A DNA stretch of 64,000 nucleotides. Origin: Salminus brasiliensis. Lineage: Eukaryota; Chordata; Actinopteri; Characiformes; Bryconidae. Below the pieces are notes generated by a model. That model worked only from the letters and a program-made list of their open reading frames with translations, searched no databases and was not told the origin of the DNA. A program made the translations under genes and the position numbers. The stretch spans positions 30,217,721-30,281,720 of the forward strand of contig NC_132900.1 of assembly GCF_030463535.1 (NCBI RefSeq), in the 5' to 3' direction. Positions 54,960 through 64,000 of this stretch are shown here, piece by piece. Numbering within the stretch: position 1 is the first letter of the stretch; each line of letters starts with the position of its first letter.

Positions 54960-56050
54960 TTTTTCAATTCTGTGTTTGTGATGTCACAAAAACCTGCGCC
55001 TCTATTTAAGCGCCCGCCGGTTCCCAGTGGTGTTATGAGGAGTGTTGCAGCCCAGACTGCTCTCTAAATATAGCTCCGGTCAGGACGGCTGAGCCGCTCC
55101 CCCCTAATTTGCACATTTACTCTGCTAATTTACATATTTACATACGTCTTAAAGGTACAGTACCCAGAACAGCCCTTGTTAAGATCAACGTTTTTGTGAT
55201 GTCACAAAATCCAACGCGCGTGAGTTTGAGCCGGGGCTGCCTTTTACATGAGGCACGTTGCAGGATGAGCCTAATTTGCATGCTTACCATGCTGATTTAC
55301 ATCAATCTTAAAGGTACAGTAATTAGAAGTGTTTTTGTGACATCACCAGCTAAAGGTATAAGGTGTTTTGCAGCCAAACGCAGCCCTTATTTGCATAATC
55401 ACCCTGCTAATTTACATATTCACACACACAGAAAACAGGGTGTATTGGCTAAAATGATGAGGAATGTTGCAGCCTGGACTGCCTTTTGAACGAGGCACAA
55501 AGCTGGGTGGCCAATCAGGATGGCACAAATTTACATATTTATTTGGCTAATTTACATATAGGTTATAGGCACGGTACATAGAACAGCAGTTTTTAAAGTC
55601 CTTGCTTTTGTCACCAACCCAACACATTTCCATATATCATCTAAAGGTATGAGGCACAATGCAGAGCGGCCACTCAGGGTGGCACAAATTTACATATTTA
55701 TTTGGCTAATTTACATATTTGCATATGTGTTATAGGCACGGTATCTGGAACAGTAGTTTTTAAAGTCCTTGTTTTTTCATATCAGCTAAAGGTATGAGGC
55801 ACAATGCAGCGCGGCCAATCGGAGACCTGGTTTTCTTACTTTCCCAGCTAATTTACATATATGTAAATATGTTATATAGGTACAGTACCTAGAACGGTAG
55901 TTTTTAAAGTCCTTGTTTTTGTGACCAGCCCCTTTCACATTTCCATATATCAGCAGAGCAGCCAATCGGAGCCCTGATTTACTTATTTTCCCAGCTAATT
56001 TGCATATTTACATACGTCTTAAAGGCGCAGTAACTAAAACGGCTGGTTGG
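54960..56050 (+). repeat. Tandem array in cux1 intron 1, about 150-165 bp units with octamer motifs
   Basis: About seven units share gctaatttacatat, taaaggtacagta, agaacagtagtttttaaag and ccttgtttttgtgac. Exact ATTTGCAT octamers lie at 55274, 55389, 55717 and 55998. Later units lose some words and gain others. Confidence 0.8.
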
Positions 56051-56449
56051 GTGAAGTCGGGGTCTTTGTAAAGCCGCACTGATGTCGCGAGTGGACCTCG
56101 CGGAGGAAAGGGAATGCAGGGAACTGTAAGACATGGGCCCTTTAAGGCGGTACATCTGTTCAGCACTGAAAGACATGGCTGGAACGTAGTCGCCGGTTCC
56201 AGCGGCGCCACTGAAACCGTGCCAGTCTACTTACCAAGGGCAGCCGAGGAGCAGTTTCCTAAAACCTCTTATATCCAGCCGTAAACAACTCCTCGCTGAA
56301 AGGCTTTCAGCTCACGTCTAGATGTTCTGCGCTGTTGGGAAGAAGGGAGGCGGGGGGGCTGCGCTACGTCACGAGAGGTCGCGGGGGCTTCCAGAGTCTC
56401 TCAGATGTGGCAACTTCATTTCGGCTCCCTTCATCTCAGCCCAGCCGGG

Positions 56450-56450
<1 letters not shown>

Positions 56451-56480
<30 letters not shown>
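56451..56480. repeat. (GGCTCCGGC)n short tandem repeat
   Basis: Three 9-base units in a GC-rich patch. Confidence 0.85.
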
Positions 56481-56481
<1 letters not shown>

Positions 56482-56654
56482 TGCACTCCACCGCACTTTG
56501 ATGGAGCTGCAAATAACGTCCTGCTCTCTTTGTTTGGCTGTTATTACGTGTGTTATTACATATGAATGCATCATACATGGCTGTGTTCATGGATTGGGTT
56601 GTAATAGGGTCCTCAAATGCAGGCGGCCTTCCCAGGGCCAGCGAATATATTGGT

Positions 56655-57092
56655 AGTGAATAACATTGATGGCCTGGTTCTGATGGGTTCTACATATTAG
56701 GCTGGACGTGAACGGTCAGTTATTGGGGGTGATGCAAGTTCTGGAAGCAGGAGAATTGGGCGGGCGAACCTGAGACACTTTGTCAAGCACGAAAATGACG
56801 TGACGTTCTAGACGACCGGGTCAGAACATCTCCAGAACATAAGGCAGGAATCATGAGCACTCATGGGGGCCCCACCTCCCAGCTTACAGGACGTCTTCAA
56901 GGATCTGCTGCTGTTGTTGGTGATCTTGGTGCCGCAGGACAGCAGGACGTCCGTGCCTCGATGGATTAGCGCTGTCTTGGCGGTACGAAGGGTTCTTTGA
57001 GGGATGCTGTAGAAGAACCACTTTTGGATCCATGAAGAAGTGGATGGGTCCGCCAAAGGTGGTTTTAGTGTCATGGCTGATTGGTGGCATGG
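56655..57092 (+). mobile_element. Tc1-type relic
   Basis: gtgaataacattgatggcct, ctagacgaccgggtcagaac, atctccagaacataaggcag, caaggatctgctgctgttg and the right end ggttttagtgtcatggctga. Middle deleted, no open frame. Confidence 0.7.
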
Positions 57093-57794
57093 CGCTAAAG
57101 TGGCACAGGAGGCCCTGGGACGGGAGGGGGAAGCTTCTGTACGGTAGGTTTTCCGACCGTCAGTCTAAACAGCATTCCGTTGTAGGATTTCGAATGGGAT
57201 TTGTACACGGAGACAAATACTCAGACACTTCCATCAGGGATTGTCTGTTCCAGCTTCCAAAAGGCCGAGGTTTATGAGCCGTGCTTAAATGCTTTATAAT
57301 CCGCGAGCCATTGATTGTGCACAGATGGGCTTGATTTGCGGGATTTATGGGATATTTTCTTTCCCCGTTTAGCGTTTTTGCAATAACTTGAGATATTTGC
57401 AAAGAACACAAAGTTTCCATGTGAAAATGTCACCAGATTTATCTGCCTGGGATCACTGCGAAAGAGCATTTGGCAGCTGGCTCCATTTGAGCTAAGTCCC
57501 CATTGAAGTAATCCTGCGACACCCGTCTGCACGCTCCGTTTAAGCAGCTGGTACCACGCTGCCGTGAAGGCCTCTGTAGTCTCATCCTATGGACCTGATG
57601 AGCTCTGCTAGCCTGAATTTCAGTAAAAGGCTAAAGTGGGCGTCGCTTTATTCTACACAGTTCCCTGCAGTGCTGTTTCTGAGGACCACCAGACACTCTT
57701 ATAGCTCGGCTCCCTTGGTCCGGACCAAGCGAGAAAGTCCTGGTTCTCCCAAAATTGAGGGGAAAAAAGGAGAGCACCATTGGAGGTCATTTTT

Positions 57795-57985
57795 GGGTGC
57801 CTAGTGGTTCAAATCCCAGGTCTTGCTGCTTGCCATCAGCATCCAGAGTCAGAGGGAGCATAGTGGCTTGCCCTGCTCTGATCTCAGGGCTGGGTGATGG
57901 TGTCTGTTAGCTGCCGTATCGCAGCTGGGGAGCCGTGCTGTATTAGAGTACGCTAGGTTACCTAGCAACCCAGCATCAGCAGCAT
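57795..57985 (+). mobile_element. tRNA-derived SINE (family A)
   Basis: B-box-like ggttcaaatcccaggtc, gccatcagcatccagagtca and later family words. The right part is truncated. Confidence 0.55.
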
Positions 57986-58155
57986 CAGCAGCAGCTGCTG
58001 GATTCGCATGTGTCCTGAGGAAAACTGTGGTAAACTGTGGTAAACTTCACCCGAGTGGAGCTGTCGTGTTCTTTGAAGATGGAGATAGTTTGGGGAAAGC
58101 GTCCACGTTTAAGCAGCACCATGGGCGCGCCATGGGTTTCGCCATTTTTAGCCAT

Positions 58156-58380
58156 ACACTATATGTCCAAATGTTTGTGGACACCCTTTTAACATTCAGC
58201 ATTAAGCGTTCACCCATCCCTGTAGAGAAGTACTGCCAATAGACTGAAGGTATGAGTCCATGCCTACACGCCAGACGTGGGCTATTAGAGGGGTATGAAG
58301 CCCCCCTGCATTGAGCTGTGGAGCAGTGGACCTACATGTGTTCTCTGGAATGGTGATGGTTGATGGACGAAATGACTCCC
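58156..58380 (+). mobile_element. MITE family 1, right end missing
   Basis: CACTATATGTCCAAATG to gttctctggaatggtg; flanked by TA on the left. Confidence 0.75.
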
Positions 58381-58839
58381 AGTGTCCATGTCAGTGTAAC
58401 GGAGCCCTGCGTGTGTTCCTTAAGGGGGAGATACAGTATCTGAAGCATTCGGATTGCACCTTGGCCGCCCTGCCTCTGTGCACAAGAGGATTGTGGGGGG
58501 GGGGGGGGGATATATTTATGAGCTGGGGTTTTTAGCAGTCTGGTGATATTTTTACCCTCTCTGTTGCTACACAGTGAGCGGGGGCTGATGGGGTTGCGTC
58601 ATGGGTCTCCGGTTCTGCCCAGGCCCTGAATCGGCGACTCTGAATGCGGCGTTTTCCTTCATTTTAAACAGCTTTGATTTTATTATCTATATAAAATTCG
58701 ACATAATTCATAGATATTGTGGTAAAACGTCATTTTTGTAGGAAAGGTCGAGTTTAGATAAGTTTTCCATGCTTTATCTGAACCACCGATACACCGCTTC
58801 AGTTTTTATTGCTGTAATAGGAGGAACTTGCACTGTGTC

Positions 58840-59520
58840 ATCAGGTTGTGAGTTCAAATCCCAGCCATGCTGTGTTAAAAAAAACAGTGCGAATTATTTG
58901 CAAGTTATCAGCTCCGTTTTCTCCATTCTTGCTATTGTTACCCAGTGACAGGCAGTCAAAAGTATTAGCCTAGTCATCAGGAGGTTGTGGGTTTGAATCT
59001 CGCTAATGCTGCACCCAGAAAAGGTGATAATTTTTGCTGTGTTATCAGGCGTGTTTTTTTTGTTTTGTTTTTGAAACCAGTACTTTTGTAGGTACCTTGT
59101 CATTGTGATGATGCTGTAACTAATACAAGAGTTGATTGTCATGTCATGGCTTTATTTGACTTATTTCCATCTGATCTGCTGTGGTATCCAGTCGCACCGC
59201 TGTCAGAATTGTTACCTTGTCATTAGGAGGTTGTGAGTTCGAATCCCAGCCATGCTGTAATAAACAGTGCTGATTATTGCCACATTATCAGCTCCATTTT
59301 CTTCGTTCTTGCTGTTGGTACCCAGTGACAGGCAGTCAAAGGTTTTAGCCTAGTCACCAGGAGGTTGTGGGTTTGAATCCCTCTAATGGGATTCTGGGTG
59401 CAGAAAAGATGCCAGATCAGCTTTTTATTTTATTTATTTATTTTTTTACATGAGTGCTTGGTAAAACAACTATTAAAATAGGAAGGTTGTGGGATCGAAT
59501 CCCAGTGACGCTGTAATCAA
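58840..59520 (+). repeat. Tandem duplication (about 380-bp unit) rich in B-box-like words
   Basis: The unit ggttgtgagttcaaatccca, gccatgctgt, aaacagtgc, ttatcagctcc and cccagtgacaggcagtcaaa, then tagtcaccaggaggttgtgg, occurs twice, 380-385 bases apart. Five GTTCGAATCC-like words lie at 58852, 58991, 59237, 59371 and 59493. No complete tRNA fold can be drawn. Confidence 0.6.
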
Positions 59521-60526
59521 ACAAATGTGCTAACTATTCTGGTGTTATTAGCTATACTTTCATCAATACTGCTACAATTTCGGTCAGTATTATTGACCAA
59601 CTGATTGGTCATATCGGTCAGGATCTAGTCGTTTCTTCAGTTCGTAGTTTTTTACATGGCGACCAGGCTGTGTGTTCGGAGCCTAGTCTGCGTGCTCATC
59701 GTCCACTTTAGGTCTATTTATTGCTGGGTTTATTTAGTATGATGCATCCCTTGAGCCTCCTTGAAATGATGCATAGATATTCCATTGACTCACTGGATCC
59801 TCTGAGTGGACTCGTCCCTGCAGCGATGGCAGACATTTGGAGTGTGTTGGCCATGTGCTCCGTCCCCTATGTGCTGTATTTCCTCCTCCTTCTGTTCCTC
59901 AGCCCCCCCCCCCCCTTCCTCTCCCAGCCTTCGCTGCGGCAGCCAAACACCTGAGGCTGAGTCATCTCGCTCTAAATGTACGGCAGAGGGAGAGGGAGCG
60001 GGTTTGAGTGGACTCCGTGGCTTGATGAATAAACCGGCTGCCTCGTCTCTGACTCCCCCGCCCCCATCCCTGGATGCTTTATCTAAATATAGAAAAGTCT
60101 CCGATGCAGAAACTCAAGTTGGTCCAGGAGTCCAGACAGCCATCTGACCCCTCTCGGCCCCCTCCGTTCCTTCTCCTCCTGTGCTGACTCACAGCTTTCA
60201 GGCCATGAAGGCTTTTAGCCTCGTCCGCTTCGGTCGACGGTCTGAGAAGACTTCCACATGGACATCGTGTGGCTTAACTCGGTCGGCTTTTCCGTCCCCC
60301 CGCGGAGGTTATTATTCCTGGGTCGGAGCGAGGCTTATTAAGTTTTCGGGGTTTAACCCGCGGAGCTGCGCCGCCGTATTTATTGTTTTTCGGGGGAGGG
60401 AGAGTTCTGTGTGTGTAAGCAGGGTGTGTTATTCTGCCCAGTCCCGGTACATGCAGGGTTTAAGTGGTGGAATGTGCTGCTTTGCTTTGAGGCCTGACTG
60501 AGACTCCCCCCCAAAAAAAAAAAAAA

Positions 60527-60945
60527 GTTTGTGGACACCCGTTCTAATAAATGCATCCAGCTACTTTAAGTCACACAGATGTGCAAATCCACACACACAG
60601 CTGTCTGCTTACATAACACGTCTGCTCACATTCTACTGCCAATAGAATAGGACTCTCTGTAGCGGATAAACATGAACCTATTAGCACCATGCTGCCTAAT
60701 GAAAGGCGTGGGGCAGATGGGTTATAAAGGCCCAGCTACTGGAACTACTGTATTCTCTGGAGTCATGGATGGTTCTCTATCTAATACTTTTGGCATGAGG
60801 TAGGGGTGGGGGGTGATCATCCAAATCCACTCCTCCTCTTAAAATCTAGTAGAAGGCCTACAGTTATTCCAACAAAAGCAGGAACAACTCTCTTGAAGGA
60901 ACAATGAATGAGCTGGTGTCCAAATACTTTTGTCCATATGGTGTA
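60527..60945 (+). mobile_element. MITE family 1
   Basis: It starts at gtttgtggacacccgttcta after a poly-A run and ends CAAATACTTTTGTCCATATG. The first few bases of the left end are lost. Confidence 0.75.
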
Positions 60946-62013
60946 TATTGTTTATTAGTCAGGGAAAAAAACTAATATATATATATTATGTATAATCACA
61001 CACACCCACAGACATCATTTATTTATATGTCTATATCTCAGATGGTTATAGGGTCAAATCCCACAAGTTTGTAAACCTAGGAGCGCAGGTGTCAGTCAGG
61101 TTTACTGGAATTCCAGCTGGACGCTTCTTCTTCTTCTGTCTTTTCCCTTTGTTTGGCTTTTATTATGACCATCCCAGAGGGGTCACACTCGGTTGAACAA
61201 TGTTGGGCCAATTACCAGGGCTCTGAGCCACGGCTGGACGCTGGATGTTCAGCGGCTTCGCGAGAAACACTTACTCAAGCGCTCAGGAACCTCGGAGGTC
61301 AATTTCCCCGCTTGCCCCGGACATTTCCTCTGCTAATAGGTGTGTAAGTTGAGTCAGCTGCTCAGCTGATGGGGTCGTTCACTGCTTTCTGCTACCGTCT
61401 CTCGTTTCTCGCCGTTAAAATGAGCCGTTTCTTGGCCGGAGCGACGCCGTTTGTAGTTTTGCCGTCAGCGGCAGCTCTGTTATGGCGGAGTCTCGAGTGC
61501 GGACGTTTTCATAGCTGTTGATTTGAAGCTGGCCCGCTCATAAAGGAGTCCGAGTCGGGGCTGGTTGTCTTTGGCGTGAGCTTCTGCGGAGTTGTTTTGG
61601 TGTGTGTGTTGTTGAAGAGAATAGCAAATGACACGGACTGGCTGCGTATTCCTGTCCTGCTTCTGTGCAGCTGCTGCTGCTGCTGCTGCCACATCTGGAA
61701 GTGGTTTGAGGAAGGCGGAGGGAGGTGGTGGTGCTGGGGGGGGGTGAAGGAATCCAAAATGCCTGGGAATTGTGAGCTGTGGGGCGAAAACTGCTCAACT
61801 CCTGCTTAACGGGAGCCCCTCTTCACCTTCCCGTTCCCTCTCGGAGCGCTCGGGTCGGAATTGAGCCAGGGTCTCCGTCTCCTCAACCCCTCGAGCCGTG
61901 GATCTGCTACATCATCCTGATGTGTGGGGATGGTTCACATCCCCAGTTACAGCTCTGGTCTTGGAACGTGCATCTTTTTTTTCAGCCTGAGCTGAAGACA
62001 TACATGAGTACAG

Positions 62014-62290
62014 AATATGGACAAAAGTATTGGGACACCTGCTTGTTGTTTCATTGTTTCCTTAGAAATCAAGGCTGCTTTTGTTGGAGTAACTGTTTCT
62101 ACTGTCCAGGGACGAAGGCTTTCTGCTAGACCTTGGAGGAGAACTTGATTGCATTCAGCAGAAAGAGTGTCCTCATCATCCTCATCATCCTCAACTCCCC
62201 AACTCATCCCATCCAAGAGTACTAGATGGAGCTCCACCATCCATCATTCCAGAGAGCCCAGTTCTCTCACTGCTCCACAGCTCAATACTT
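62014..62290 (-). mobile_element. MITE family 1, antisense, truncated
   Basis: ATATGGACAAAAGTATTGGG to gttctctcactgctccacag. The MITE left half is missing. Confidence 0.75.
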
Positions 62291-62384
62291 ATTACAATAC
62301 ACAGCTCATTAGCTTCTTCCTGGCCTGTTAGCCCTTCCCCATCGCTAGCAACGTCCCTCATTCACTAGCCGAGTGAAGACACAC

Positions 62385-62615
62385 CGCCCCTTTTCGAACT
62401 GCTGCTGATGCTGCATCGCTAGGTAGCCAGTGCACGGCTCCCAGCTCCGATACAACAGCTAAAAGAAGCCTGTGCTGACCAGCATCGCACTACGAGTTGC
62501 CCTTAACCCACCCCTGAGAGAGCAAGGCCTATTGTGCTCCCTCTGACTCCAGCTGCCGATGGCAAGCAGCATGACCCGGGATTCGAACCAGAGATTCTTG
62601 GCGTTCACTGGAGCC
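62385..62615 (-). mobile_element. tRNA-derived SINE (family A), antisense
   Basis: B box read on the - strand as GGTTCGAATCCCGGGTC, then ccatcggcagctggagtcag, gcgatgctggtcagcacagg. Closely resembles the copy at 35828. Confidence 0.6.
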
Positions 62616-63942
62616 CCATAATGTGGAACTTTTAAATGTATATTAATTTATAATATTTCGTTGGCCAGTATTTCCTAGGTACTGACTGTAGGCCGGCTGT
62701 TGCAGCTCTTTTCTTTCTACCTAACTTAAAAAAAAAAAAAAAAGTAGCAGCAAGAAAATTAGGTACAGTGCCTCACAGCTGGACAAACAGCTGGACAAAA
62801 TTCAGCTTTTACGAAATTCTCAGCATTATTAATTTATTAATCAGAAGTCTCAGTTTCGCCCCTCCGGCTCAGGAAGAGCGCTCGTGGATCAGCAGATCTG
62901 CATCTGTGTCAATATTTCCTGTACTGTACTGTGTACCCACTTCCGCCCCACCCCTGTCACCCCCTCCTGAAACTGCACCGAGGCCTTCAGTGACCAAGCT
63001 CTTCCGCAACCTGGAGGGCGATGGGCCCTGGTTATCTGCGGGGCTTCGTTAGTAGCGCCACCTGGCTCTGCTACTTTCGGTTGCTTCCCCTAATGCCCAC
63101 CCTCTGCTCCAGACTTCCTGAGTGAGCGAATGAGGCCAGCGCTGAGCTTAGTTCTCCTGCCTTCACCTCGTCCTCCCCTCGTCCTCCCCTCCTTCCTGGC
63201 TTCATTCCTAATTCAGTGTGGGGAATTAGAGTGTGCTGTGCACTCTTATCGATTTGTGTTTTAAGGGAGAGTGTTCGGGGCGGGCTGCTCCTGTTCCGTC
63301 TGTGGGGGTGTTAAATGTTTCAGGGGCTGGATGGCCTCTTTATTGGGTGGGTTTCGCTCGCGTGTCATGTTTAATTAGAGAGTCCCTGGGCCGGGGCCTG
63401 GGAATGGGCCTGCTCGAGCACTGGCTGTTCGGAGGCAGCCTGCTATAGTGCTAAAAGATGGTCCTGGCTGGTGGGGGTGGGTGAGCTTTTTTAGGACGGC
63501 TAGGAAAGCTAGTAAAATGTGAGTTAGGCTTGTTTTTTTATTTGAGTGGTTAAACTGAACAGAACAGCTTCGAGAAAAATGACCCATATGTTCCCAATAA
63601 AGGCTGGTTTTGTTTACTATTGACCCAGAGAGCTTCCCAGAAATGCAGCCAGCCTGAGCTGGAAGGTCCTTCCTTTCCAGTTTAGGCCTAAAAAACAATG
63701 AAAAAATCAGTTGATATTGAATCTGATCAATAAGGGTATAGAAATTTTGCGTACTCTCTGGTTGGTATCATGTCTAATCTACTGTATATGATCGTAATGG
63801 GACATTATGAACACAGTCGTTGGCCTGGGAGTCGCCTTTAGCACTCGCCGTAGTCAGACACCAATCAACTTGAGCCTTGAGTATTGGCTTACGTCTTACT
63901 GCAATATGTTATGTGTAAAATAATATTTGCATGTAGGCTGCT

Positions 63943-64000
63943 GTGTATATGGACGAAAGTATTGGGACACCTGCTCATTGTTTCATTGTTTCCTCAGAAA
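63943..64000 (-). mobile_element. MITE family 1 end, cut by the window edge
   Basis: TATATGGACGAAAGTATTGG and acctgctcattgtttcattg begin an antisense copy that continues past base 64000. Confidence 0.7.

Larger units (their letters stand above)
47128..64000 (+). other. cux1: cux1 intron 1 (runs off the window)
   Basis: No further coding exon was recognised. The first 1.2 kb is CpG-rich with short simple repeats (GCTC)n at 48288 and a 9-base ctaacggct/ctaatggct run at 48030-48070. After that come tandem arrays, MITEs, SINEs, a Tc1 relic and unique stretches such as 53160-53480, 57170-57530, 59640-60480, 61100-61500 and 62760-63900. Confidence 0.8.

Noticed and set aside
47128..64000. Search for cux1 exon 2 (RELDATATVLANRQDE region)
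   Set aside because: No stretch encoding these residues next to an acceptor was seen; it probably lies beyond the window.

Overview
This is vertebrate genomic DNA, almost certainly from a teleost fish. It has short exons with GT-AG borders, long introns, many (CA)n and (TA)n microsatellites, Tc1/mariner relics, tRNA-derived SINEs and non-LTR retrotransposon scraps. The commonest repeat, with ends like CACTATATGTCCAAATG and a matching inverted end, resembles elements I associate with ostariophysan fishes, perhaps a characiform. That narrower placement is only an inference.

Three genes are supported. (1) col26a1 (collagen XXVI alpha 1, also called EMID2) lies on the + strand with its 3' half in the window: eleven coding exons from 7363 to 22570, running from just after the EMI domain through two Gly-X-Y blocks to the conserved C-terminal domain and stop. 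The EMI exons would lie upstream of base 1. (2) A myosin regulatory light chain, best match myl10, lies on the - strand: six coding exons between 30106 and 25919. Only the tiny first coding exon was not found. (3) cux1 begins on the + strand at 47065 with the 21-residue first exon (MAANAGSMFQYWKRF...) inside a CpG-rich promoter. The rest of the window is its first intron.

The order and orientation col26a1(+), myl10(-), cux1(+) is that of human 7q22.1, so this is an old conserved block. The three genes do unrelated jobs (secreted matrix collagen, sarcomeric or smooth-type light chain, homeodomain/Golgi gene).

Layout: 1-7362 is a col26a1 intron with a 1.3-kb inverted-repeat element and Tc1 relics. 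7363-22570 is col26a1. 22571-25918 is intergenic, with a MITE, a GC-rich repeat and the presumed myl10 3' UTR. 25919-30106 is myl10, whose last intron is mostly microsatellite and minisatellite. 30107-46800 is an intergenic, repeat-rich interval. 46800-48330 is the cux1 promoter, exon 1 and CpG-rich start of intron 1. 48331-64000 is intron 1, with two unusual tandem arrays, CRE-like palindromes, a 109-bp-arm hairpin and many MITE copies.

I found no undescribed multi-gene system. The observations most worth a second look are structural: palindromic rearrangements in one MITE family, tandem arrays in cux1 intron 1 (one carrying exact POU octamers), ATCGAT clustering at the cux1 promoter, an overlapping upstream ORF in cux1, and a GC-AG intron in myl10.
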